From assembly GCA_033807775.1 (NCBI GenBank), contig CM066326.1, forward strand, positions 95,024,873 through 95,088,872: DNA of 64,000 nucleotides, written 5' to 3'. Of the stretch, positions 1 through 7,976 are shown one piece after another (the first letter of the stretch is position 1; every line of letters begins with the position of its first letter). The stretch is from Saussurea involucrata (taxonomy: Eukaryota > Streptophyta > Magnoliopsida > Asterales > Asteraceae). Position numbers and translations under genes: made by a program. Below the pieces are notes generated by a model. It did not search any database and had not been told where the DNA came from. It was given only the letters and a program-made list of their open reading frames with translations.

Positions 1-365
1 TGTAGAAAGTTTCGGTGCAGTCTTCTCAAATTCCCACCGATCTCTGAACATATATCGGTGGAAATCTTCTTGAACTTCCACCGATTTTTGAAAGCATATC
101 GGTGAAAGTCTTCTTGAGCTTCTCACCGAATTTCTTTAATTCGGTGATGCTTGTCCACCGATACACAAGCATATCGGTGGTGGTGTAACTTGTAGAAAGT
201 TGCTGCCGATTTTCTCACTTCCGCAATGAGATAGTCTTCGCATTTGGTTTCGGTTGATCTTCGACTTCACCGAACAATTGATATGACAGTACAAGTTACA
301 CAGAAGAATCCAAAAATATTCAAAGTACCTAAGTGAGTCAATTTCAAATCTGTGAAGACCCAACA
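1..365 (-). repeat. 3' LTR of the Sirevirus element (partial)
   Basis: This segment is a direct repeat of 11098-11462 and ends at 365 with ACCCAACA, the plus-strand form of the TG...CA boundary. The missing part lies before the window. It is packed with the hexamer CACCGA/TCGGTG in both orientations. Confidence 0.93.
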
Positions 366-380
366 ATCTCCCCCTATTTG
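366..380 (-). other. Polypurine tract of the Sirevirus element
   Basis: On the minus strand the run AAATAGGGGGAG lies two bases before the 3' LTR. This is the usual place and composition of the plus-strand primer for reverse transcription. Confidence 0.75.
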
Positions 381-628
381 AATTTGATCTCTATCCTTAG
401 AATATTAAAGAGTAAATGAAAAGAAATGCATTTTGACCCTTTTTACTCTTTTGGGTTCTTTTTCACATAGACCTTTCTTTTTGTTTTTTTTTTGTTTTTT
501 TTTTTTGATCTATGTTTCTTTGAGTATATCTATACAGTATATATAAAGCAGGGAAATAAAGGTAAGTCATTCTCATACATTGGTAAACAACAGATTATCA
601 AAACTGCCGAAAGGTAAAAAGAAAAGAC

Positions 629-2257
629 CTACTTCTTTGACGATTGTCGGCGTTTGATCTCGTCTATTAAGATTCGGTAGTAGGGTTGAGCTTCGGGGAT
701 GTGAGGGAACAAGTTGTGGAGTCCTTCAAGAAACATGGTGTCGGCAACGGGAATTTGAGAGAATCTGAAGAAGGCTCGTTTGCCGAATCCATCGTTGAAA
801 TATAGTCCAGGAATCAGTGAGAGACTCAGAGTTGTCGTGGGATATGATGCCGAAGAGGGAAGAGAGAGACTTAAGTTACTTACATTCGGTATCTTTCCTT
901 CCTTTGCCATATCCTTGAAGACGGTGTCGGGGGGATTCTGAACTTTAGGAAGACACACTTCTTCCTTCAAGGATTGCAGTTTCGATCTTTCATCGGTGGT
1001 AAGCACGATGCTATACTTCTTTTTTATCTCCTTCATCTTTGCCATTAGATCATCAATGTATTTGACAAAGATATCCTTCTTTGGGTTTTGATTTTTGGCC
1101 AAGTGTCGAGAGATTTCGTACCATTCGGGGAGACCGTAGGTTCTGAGTTGGTAGTCTCTCACACTTTTTAAGGAGCCATCTTCCCGATCAATGATAAGCC
1201 TGATGTCTTTTGGATTGGATCTGGAGGTTGCGATCTTGACACCTGAGATTGGGGTTCTGTCGGATCGGTGGTGCATCTTTAACTTGTACCATCTAACCTC
1301 TTCATTTCTCTCTTGTTCAAATTCACTCAGCACCGATTGCTGTGCCGACACGGCATCGGAGGACTTGGCTTTCTTGGCTTCTTCCTCTGCAACCTTTAGA
1401 GAGAGGGCCTTGGTATCATCAAGGGCTTTTTGGGCTAATCTGGCTTCCTCAATTTCTTGAGGAGTCAGACCAAGATTGGATTCCTGCGGATGCGATGGAG
1501 GAGGTTTGAGCTTGAGTTTGTCTGCATCGGTGGGACGAGTCCCATACTTCATCTTTTCTTTCTCTAGTCTTTCTTGTTCGGCCAATTGATCGGCAGTAAG
1601 TCGTTTCTTTCCTTTGTCAGTTTCGGCCGCAGAAAGCTTCTCCCCCTCAGTAGTTGATTTGTCTTTTAACTCTTTTTCTTTAGAGAGTTGCTCCCCCTCA
1701 ATATCGGCGGTTTCAGCGTGGGTTTCGGTGGTTACATGGATGTCATCGGTGGAAGATGGAGGCTTGGGGATGACCGATTGTTTAAGGGATGGCAACTTGG
1801 GATGGGTTGTCGTTTTCTCCCCCTCAGCACCAGCCAGAATCTTCAAACCCATCTGCCGAAAAATGTAGTCGAATTTTTCATGAAGAAGGGAAAGACGATT
1901 TGGTACGTCATCAGAGACCATGGTGAAGTCACCGAGATCCATCTCCAGGTTACCGAATTCCCGAAGTTTGGTATTGATAGCACGTAGAGAGTTGGCAGTG
2001 GCCTGGCCGAAGTCCTGATGAGACTTAGCTTCTTGAAGCAACCTCTGAAGTTCAGAATCCTTGACAGTGGAGGCCGCCTTGAAAGCACCGAAGGAGAAGG
2101 CAAGGTCCCCATGAGATCGGGACAAGGAGTCCACCTTGGGAACCAAAGTGGAGATGTCGGTGATAAGTGGCCTGATAGCATCGGCAATAGCATTTGAAAT
2201 AATCTGTGGCAGCCGAGACTCAATGGTGGACATTCGGGAGCTTGTCATGGCGATCAT
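629..2257 (-). CDS. Sirevirus envelope-like region, C-terminal coiled-coil part
   Basis: This 542-codon frame lies between pol and the 3' LTR. Its N-terminal third looks helical with heptad-like spacing (Ser-, Leu- and Glu-rich). The middle is extremely charged, with Lys/Glu/Ala runs suggesting a long coiled coil around residues 180-310. The C-terminal part is more globular. I see no convincing membrane segment, so 'envelope-like' only names the position Sireviruses use for this extra ORF. Its first ATG overlaps the stop of the preceding frame as ATGA, but the frame stays open upstream of that ATG. The two pieces are therefore more likely one reading frame broken by an indel. The function of these proteins is unknown to me. 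Confidence 0.6.
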   Translation of the reverse strand: MIAMTSSRMSTIESRLPQIISNAIADAIRPLITDISTLVPKVDSLSRSHGDLAFSFGAFKAASTVKDSELQRLLQEAKSHQDFGQATANSLRAINTKLREFGNLEMDLGDFTMVSDDVPNRLSLLHEKFDYIFRQMGLKILAGAEGEKTTTHPKLPSLKQSVIPKPPSSTDDIHVTTETHAETADIEGEQLSKEKELKDKSTTEGEKLSAAETDKGKKRLTADQLAEQERLEKEKMKYGTRPTDADKLKLKPPPSHPQESNLGLTPQEIEEARLAQKALDDTKALSLKVAEEEAKKAKSSDAVSAQQSVLSEFEQERNEEVRWYKLKMHHRSDRTPISGVKIATSRSNPKDIRLIIDREDGSLKSVRDYQLRTYGLPEWYEISRHLAKNQNPKKDIFVKYIDDLMAKMKEIKKKYSIVLTTDERSKLQSLKEEVCLPKVQNPPDTVFKDMAKEGKIPNVSNLSLSLPSSASYPTTTLSLSLIPGLYFNDGFGKRAFFRFSQIPVADTMFLEGLHNLFPHIPEAQPYYRILIDEIKRRQSSKK

Positions 2258-2598
2258 TGCAAGAGTGGCCTGTTTGAAGGATTCAAATTGGGTCCCGACA
2301 AGCCGACACTGTCGAGCACTTTCCTGTAAGTCTTCAATGAGAGAGGGTTCTGGAACAGTTGAGTGACCCTGATATCCCCAGGAACGATGTAACGGATGCG
2401 AAGGGGATCTTCCGCCGAGATGGGAATGTTGCTGGGATATAACATTTCATCTGGGAAAAGCGGTCGCGGTGGCGGAGTGGGAGATCGTCGGGGAGATTCC
2501 TGAACCGGAGAGGGTGATCGGTGTGGCGTAGGCGATCTTCGGGGAGAGTGAACCCGGGGGGAACTTCGGGGAGAAGTTTGGTTCACAGGAGACTTCAT
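2254..2598 (-). pseudogene. Envelope-like region, Ser/Pro/Arg-rich fragment
   Basis: This 114-codon frame starts with repeated Arg-Ser-Pro-Thr-Pro motifs resembling a low-complexity linker and ends in a short globular part. Around 2340-2380 a different frame carries the sequence that runs naturally into the downstream coiled-coil ORF. I therefore read this as part of one larger envelope-like ORF that lost its frame near there. Confidence 0.5.
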
Positions 2599-2915
2599 TG
2601 GTGAGGGGGAAGCGGACTCAATGAGGATCGCTCCGTCAGACGGGGAGGTTCGGGGAGAACCAGTGTCGTCAAAGAGACCTGCAAAGAAGTCATGGGGGGG
2701 GATTTAATGGGGGGGAACCCTGATCGGGTTGTGTATCATCATCTATCAAGAACTGACCAGGTGAAAGGGCGTGCAGTTCAGGGTCTAGGCTGTCGGAGGG
2801 AGATTCTAGGGAGTCGGCGGGAGAAGCAGCATGTGTTGGAAGAGGTATATTTAGAGCTGCCTTAGGGATGACCAAATGGTCGGTGGTGAACAAAAAGGAT
2901 TCGGAAGGGGATGAC
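2599..2915 (-). pseudogene. Envelope-like region, acidic/Pro-rich linker with frame breaks
   Basis: An acidic Ser/Pro/Asp-rich frame of about 67 codons (2690-2893) has no ATG. It stops just after a run of eight C on the minus strand near 2691-2698. The frame shifted by one base stays open into the next segment. On its upstream side the frame changes next to a GGGGCCCC run near 2925. Both breaks are consistent with single-base indels in homopolymers. Confidence 0.45.
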
Positions 2916-4022
2916 TCACGGACGGGGCCCCGAGATCGTTTTAAACGACTTTTTCGGGGGGGATGAAGAGTGCCTCCGCTTAGAAGGTTTTTGGACCTGG
3001 GCAGCCACCGATGGGTTGATCGGTGTCATGGTCCTGGAAGCAGCGGCGGAGGTGTCGGCGGCCGATTTCCTCTTCGCGCCGACTGACTTTGCTCTGGAAC
3101 GGGGGGAAGAAGTCACCGCAGCAGCAAGGACTTCTGGGATATCGGGGTGGTGAAACCCTGGAATTTCAGAATCGCCCCATTGAAGCTCTGGAGAGATGTC
3201 TAGAGTGATCATACCTCGGCGTAAAGGACGGTCGGTGTCTAGAGCACCGACGTTGAGAGTTTTGCTGTCGACGATCGGTGGAGCCCAGTCATAGGTGGAT
3301 CGGGGAGTGGGAGACATGCGGTCTTTGTCCAGAGCCTTGCCAAGTTTGTGATGGATGATCATAGAGATAAATCGGGGGTAGGCAACATGGCACTTCTTTG
3401 GATGGGAGATCACTTCCACTAATTCGGTGAAGAAGTAGTGGGCGAAATCCACTCGGCGTTGAAAGATTAAGGCATGGGCAAGTTTGGTGATGTATGAGGG
3501 GGATTGATCATGGTCGCTCGTCTTTCGGGATAGGCAGTGGATCACATGGGCAAAGAAGAAGTTCCATACACCACCCATGTGACTCCGAAGAAGAGTTCCA
3601 GGACCTTTGGAGCTTTTGGAGGTGTCGTCGACCACGTATCCTGTGGCACTGAGAACATCGTCGAGAACAGTATCGGAATGCCAATCGTCATAGGAATCGA
3701 AAGCATCGATCTTCAGGGCAGAGCGAACATCATCGACCCCAAAGGTGAGATCGTGATCATCCTCGTCTCTAGAAAGTATGGATGCATGAATCGCATCATT
3801 GGAGGGATCATACACACAGGAGAGCGAGAATGTCCCAACGAGCAATTTGCTCATTTTGAGATTGCAAGTGAAGGCATGAAGGAGGGGAGATCGAGTGAGG
3901 AACTTGATCACATGGGTAAATTCAGGATGAGAGGGATCGGTTTCAAATCTGGCAACGTGATTGCAAGGGTTGAACTTGAGATCAGCAAAACACGTAGGGG
4001 AGATGTTCTTCGAGGACGCCAT
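2916..4022 (-). CDS. Sirevirus envelope-like region, N-terminal ORF
   Basis: I start this ORF at the ATG ending at 4022, giving 368 codons. Upstream codons in the same frame lack an ATG. The N-terminal two thirds look globular, with many aromatic and His residues. The C-terminal third is Ser/Lys/Ala-rich and basic and resembles a nuclear-localisation-type tail. Similar ORFs sit after pol in Sireviruses. No signal peptide or membrane helix is evident. A good TATA box lies about 100 bp upstream, so it may be transcribed separately. It ends beside a GGGGCCCC run where the frame appears to have slipped. Confidence 0.55.
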   Translation of the reverse strand: MASSKNISPTCFADLKFNPCNHVARFETDPSHPEFTHVIKFLTRSPLLHAFTCNLKMSKLLVGTFSLSCVYDPSNDAIHASILSRDEDDHDLTFGVDDVRSALKIDAFDSYDDWHSDTVLDDVLSATGYVVDDTSKSSKGPGTLLRSHMGGVWNFFFAHVIHCLSRKTSDHDQSPSYITKLAHALIFQRRVDFAHYFFTELVEVISHPKKCHVAYPRFISMIIHHKLGKALDKDRMSPTPRSTYDWAPPIVDSKTLNVGALDTDRPLRRGMITLDISPELQWGDSEIPGFHHPDIPEVLAAAVTSSPRSRAKSVGAKRKSAADTSAAASRTMTPINPSVAAQVQKPSKRRHSSSPPKKSFKTISGPRP

Positions 4023-4123
4023 GGATGAACAAGAGAGAGCACGAAGAGGATGTGGTTGCAGGTTACGGAGGAAGTACGAAGAAGAATTAGAACGTAAAGA
4101 AAAAATGAGAGTGGGAGATCGAG

Positions 4124-4131
4124 TATATATA
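4124..4131 (-). promoter_or_regulatory. Possible internal TATA box for the envelope-like ORF
   Basis: The minus strand reads CCCTATATATACTC. A transcription start about 30 bp downstream would fall near 4095, leaving a 5' leader of about 70 nt before the ATG at 4022. This is prediction from sequence only. Confidence 0.4.
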
Positions 4132-4289
4132 GGGTTTAAAAAAAAGTTAAAAGGTTTAAAGAAAGAATAAAAAATAAAATAGCAATCATGACCACATTGG
4201 GAAGTGTGGTCAGAAAAACGTTTCACAAAACGGGAAGGTGAAGGGGTCTGACAGGGCTAGGGTTATAGGGGTGACGTGTGGATAGGTTT

Positions 4290-4690
4290 GAAATTCGGTG
4301 GACATCGGTGAGGGAAGTGAGGGGACAATCGGTGAGAAACACACAGAAGTATCCACCGAAAGATGAATCACCGAAAGGATGAATCACCGAGCGATGAATC
4401 CACCGAAAGGATGAATGACCGAGTGATGAATCCACCGAAAGGATGAATCACCGAAAAATCACTTAGTCTGACTCACCGAAAGGATGAATCACCGATAGAG
4501 AAATCACCGAAAGATGAAGCACCGAAAGGATGAATCACCGAGAGATGAATCCACCGAAAGAATGAATCACCGAAAAATCACTTAGTATTACTCACCGAAA
4601 GGATGAATCACCGATAGAGAAACCACCGAAAGATGAAGCACCGAAAGGATGAATTACCGAGAGATGAATCCACTGAAAGTCACCAGACCG
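4290..4690. repeat. CACCGA-rich degenerate tandem array
   Basis: About 400 bp consists almost entirely of variants of CACCGAAAGGATGAAT, repeated some 20 times with small changes. It lies between the end of pol and the envelope-like ORF, just upstream of the possible internal TATA box. The same hexamer is also the main motif of the LTR. Confidence 0.85.
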
Positions 4691-4704
4691 ATTTTTTTTT
4701 AAAC

Positions 4705-7038
4705 CTATTCTAAGTACAACATGCCAAGTTCACCGATGAGGAAAGTGAACCTGGCTTCATCCAGAGGTTTAGTAAACAAATCTGCAAGTTGAAGATCAGT
4801 TGGAATAAAATGCAGCTCAATGTCACCTTTGGAGATATAGTCCCTGATGAAATGATATCGGATATCGATGTGTTTGGACCTTGAGTGGAGAACAGGATTG
4901 TTTGCAATTGCAATTGCACTTGAATTGTCACATAGGATGGGTATCTTGGAGTAAAACTGATTGTAGTCTCTCAACTGGTTCTTCATCCATAGAATCTGTG
5001 CGCAGCAACTTCCAGCAGCAACATATTCAGCCTCGGCAGTAGATGTTGAGACTGAGTTTTGCTTTTTGCTGGACCAGCTTACCAGTTTTCCACCAAGGAA
5101 TTGGCAACTGTCTGTAGTGCTTTTTCTATCATTTTTGGAACCTGCAAAGTCAAAATCTGAATATCCCATGAGTTCAAAACCTGAGTCTTTGGGATACCAA
5201 AGACCCAGATGCATGGTACCCTTTAGATACCTGAAAATCCGTTTTACAGCATCCAAATGAGATTTCTTTGGATTTGCCTGATAACGAGCACACAGACAAG
5301 TAGCAAACATGATATCTGGTCTGCTAGCAGTTAAATAAAGCAATGAGCCAATCATGCCTCTATAATGAGTAACATCCACAGATTCACCATTTAAATCGGT
5401 GTCAAGTTTCAAAGGTGGTGCCATGGGAGTTTTCATGGGGGATGAGTTTTCGAAGCCAAATTTCTTCAGAAGGTCTTTAATGTACTTGCTTTGGTTTATG
5501 AAGATTCCTTCTGAAATTTGTTTTACTTGAAGACCTAAGAAAAAAGTTAGCTCCCCCATCATACTCATCTCATATTCACTTTTCATGAGAGAGGCAAAGT
5601 CATCACACAGAGACTCATCGGTGGCACCGAAAATAATGCCATCCACATAAATTTGAACAAGAATGAGATTACCTGAGGATTGCTTGTGGAAGAGAGTGTT
5701 ATCAATTGTACCTCTAGTATAGCCATGCTTGAGTAGAAAGATGGCGAGAGTGTCATACCAGGCTCGAGGAGCTTGCTTGAGCCCATACAGAGCTTTGTCA
5801 AGTCGGTACACATAGTCTGGATGTGTGGAATCTTCAAAGCCTGGAGGTTGCTTCACATAGACTTCCTCAGCTAGTTCTCCATTCAAAAAGGCACTTTTCA
5901 CATCCATTTGAAATACCCTGAAGTTCTTGTGAGCAGCATGAGCAAGAAAGATCCTGATAGCTTCAAGTCTGGCAACTGGAGCAAATGTTTCATCGTAGTC
6001 AATACCCTCTTCCTGTCGGTAGCCTTGAGCTACGAGTCTGGCTTTGTTTCTGATGACAGTACCATCTTCATCCATTTTGTTTCTGAAGACCCATTTTGTG
6101 CCGATGATTGTTTTCCTTGAAGGTCTAGGCACAAGTCTCCAGACTTTGTTTCTTTGAAACTGGGAGAGCTCTTCTTGCATGGCCGAAACCCAACATGGGT
6201 CACTTAGGGCTTCGTCAATCTTTTTAGGTTCAACAAGAGAGAGGAAATTCACATAGAGACAGATGTTACTGGTGCCTCTTCTTGTTTGAACACCAGCTTG
6301 CTGATCACCGATGATTTGATCAATGGGATGATCTTTGGTCCATTTAAGAGCAGGAGGCATCGGTGGAGGAATGGCTGAAGTGGAGGGAAAGTTCGAGGCT
6401 GGAGTGTTGGCATGATGTGATGAAGGTGGGTTGTCAGATGGATTATCGGTAGGAAGAGATTCGGTAATGGGGTTAATTTTGGTGGATGATGGATAGGGTT
6501 CGGTGGAGGCAATTTCGGTAGAGGGGGTTTCAGGTGTTAAAGACGGTGTCCCAGTTTGATTGTTTGGAACAGAAGAAATATTTGGAATGCAGGGTGGATC
6601 GGTGGAGGTTGAAATGGGAGATTCCCCGATGCATGATGATATCCATCTGTGTAGTTCTTCATCATCATTTGTCAGAGAAGATGATCTTGAGTCATCACAC
6701 TTTACATGGATGGATTCATCAATGCATTCTCTCCGAAGATTGTAAACTCGGTAGGCTCTGGAAGTCAAGGAATATCCCACAAAGATTCCTTCATCTGCCT
6801 TAGGATCAAATTTCCCAAGATTTTCCCTGTCATTTAGAATGAAGCACACACAACCAAAGACATGAAGGAAACCAATGTTTGGCTTTCTTCCATGAAAAAC
6901 TTCATACGGGGTTTTCTCATGCCTTTTAGTTATCACCGACCTGTTTTGAGTGAAACAGGCAGTGTTTACAGCTTCAGCCCAAAAATAGGTTGGCAGATTT
7001 GCTTCACTTAGCATAGACCTTGCTGCTTCACATAGAGT
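4705..7038 (-). CDS. Sirevirus pol: integrase C-terminus, reverse transcriptase, RNase H
   Basis: The frame continues from protease-integrase after one in-frame TGA (7039-7041). It contains the end of the integrase core, a variable Ser/Thr/Pro-rich linker, then a Ty1/copia-type reverse transcriptase (RVT_2) and RNase H. RT landmarks include the QMDVKSAFLNG block and the ALYGLKQAPRAWY block. The active-site motif reads YVDG where the family has YVDD, because the fourth codon is GGC instead of an Asp codon. RNase H keeps the STAEAEYVA block. The region would copy the element RNA in virus-like particles, but the altered active site should abolish or strongly reduce activity. Confidence 0.9.
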   Translation of the reverse strand, partial: TLCEAARSMLSEANLPTYFWAEAVNTACFTQNRSVITKRHEKTPYEVFHGRKPNIGFLHVFGCVCFILNDRENLGKFDPKADEGIFVGYSLTSRAYRVYNLRRECIDESIHVKCDDSRSSSLTNDDEELHRWISSCIGESPISTSTDPPCIPNISSVPNNQTGTPSLTPETPSTEIASTEPYPSSTKINPITESLPTDNPSDNPPSSHHANTPASNFPSTSAIPPPMPPALKWTKDHPIDQIIGDQQAGVQTRRGTSNICLYVNFLSLVEPKKIDEALSDPCWVSAMQEELSQFQRNKVWRLVPRPSRKTIIGTKWVFRNKMDEDGTVIRNKARLVAQGYRQEEGIDYDETFAPVARLEAIRIFLAHAAHKNFRVFQMDVKSAFLNGELAEEVYVKQPPGFEDSTHPDYVYRLDKALYGLKQAPRAWYDTLAIFLLKHGYTRGTIDNTLFHKQSSGNLILVQIYVDGIIFGATDESLCDDFASLMKSEYEMSMMGELTFFLGLQVKQISEGIFINQSKYIKDLLKKFGFENSSPMKTPMAPPLKLDTDLNGESVDVTHYRGMIGSLLYLTASRPDIMFATCLCARYQANPKKSHLDAVKRIFRYLKGTMHLGLWYPKDSGFELMGYSDFDFAGSKNDRKSTTDSCQFLGGKLVSWSSKKQNSVSTSTAEAEYVAAGSCCAQILWMKNQLRDYNQFYSKIPILCDNSSAIAIANNPVLHSRSKHIDIRYHFIRDYISKGDIELHFIPTDLQLADLFTKPLDEARFTFLIGELGMLYLE

Positions 7039-7965
7039 TCAATTTCTTCTTTCTACAACACCATTTTGTTGTGGAGTCCTGACAGCAGAGAAGTTTTGAG
7101 AGATTCCTTTTTCATTGAAAAAGTCTTCTAAACTGCTGTTTCTGAATTCGGTGCCATTGTCACTTCTTACTGATCTCACAAGCTGACCATTCAGAACTTC
7201 ATTCCTTTTGACAAAGTTGATGATTTCTTCGGTTGCATCACTTTTGTACCTGAGAAAAGACACCCAAGTATATCTAGAAAATTCATCAACAATAACAAGA
7301 ATGTACCTTCTTCCTCCTAGACTGGGAGTGCTGACTGGTCCACATAGATCCATATGCAGCATCTGAAGTGGGAGATTGATGGAAGAGCATTGCTTGGTTT
7401 TGAAAGAGGATTTGGTGAGCTTCCTTTTTTCACATGCATCACACAGCTTTTCTTTGACGAAGTTTAACTTAGGCATGCCAGTCACCAGCTCTGTGTTTGA
7501 TATTTTATGAAGGGTTTTGAAGTTGAGATGAGACAACCGTTTATGCCACAGCCAGTTTCTTTTGACTGAATCGTCAGACACAAAGCAGACATTTGAGGAG
7601 TTGTTTTGACTCATATCAATGATGTGCACATTATCTAGCCTTATTCCAGAGAGGACAACCTTCATATTCTTGTCAACAACAGTACAGATAAGTAGTTCAA
7701 ATATGACTTTGTATCCAAGATCACATAGTTGGCTTATACTGAGGAGATTATGCATGAGACCTTCAACAAATGCCACTTTATTGAAGGTGAGGGTTCCGTT
7801 TGTGAGAGTTCCATATCCTTTAGTATGACCTCTGGAGTTGTCCCCAAAGGTTACAGAAGGACCCTTCTCTGACACATAGTTTACAAGAAGATGTTTGTTT
7901 CCAGTCATGTGGCGTGAGCACCCACTATCTAAATACCAAACTTGTTGGTGCTCAAAAACCTGCAA
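7039..7965 (-). pseudogene. Sirevirus protease and integrase core, interrupted by a stop
   Basis: The protease start is recognised by WYLDSGCSRHMTG. The GAG-pre-integrase HHCC-type zinc region (WHKRLSHLN ... CDACEKRK) and the integrase core follow, with catalytic Asp in HMDLCGPV and in RSDNGTEF and Glu in QQNGVVERRN. Immediately after that last block the frame meets TGA at 7039-7041, where relatives usually have Arg. One base change explains it. The start codon is unclear: upstream, this frame is closed by a TGA located after the gag stop, so the two frames do not overlap. Confidence 0.85.
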
Positions 7966-7976
7966 ACAACATCAAA

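Noticed and set aside
2254..2257. ATGA stop-start overlap as translational coupling
   Set aside because: The downstream frame stays open upstream of the ATG with sensible sequence, so a frame break in one ORF is simpler.
4290..4690. CRISPR-like array of CACCGA repeats
   Set aside because: Repeats are degenerate, lack unique spacers of constant length and lie inside a plant retrotransposon.
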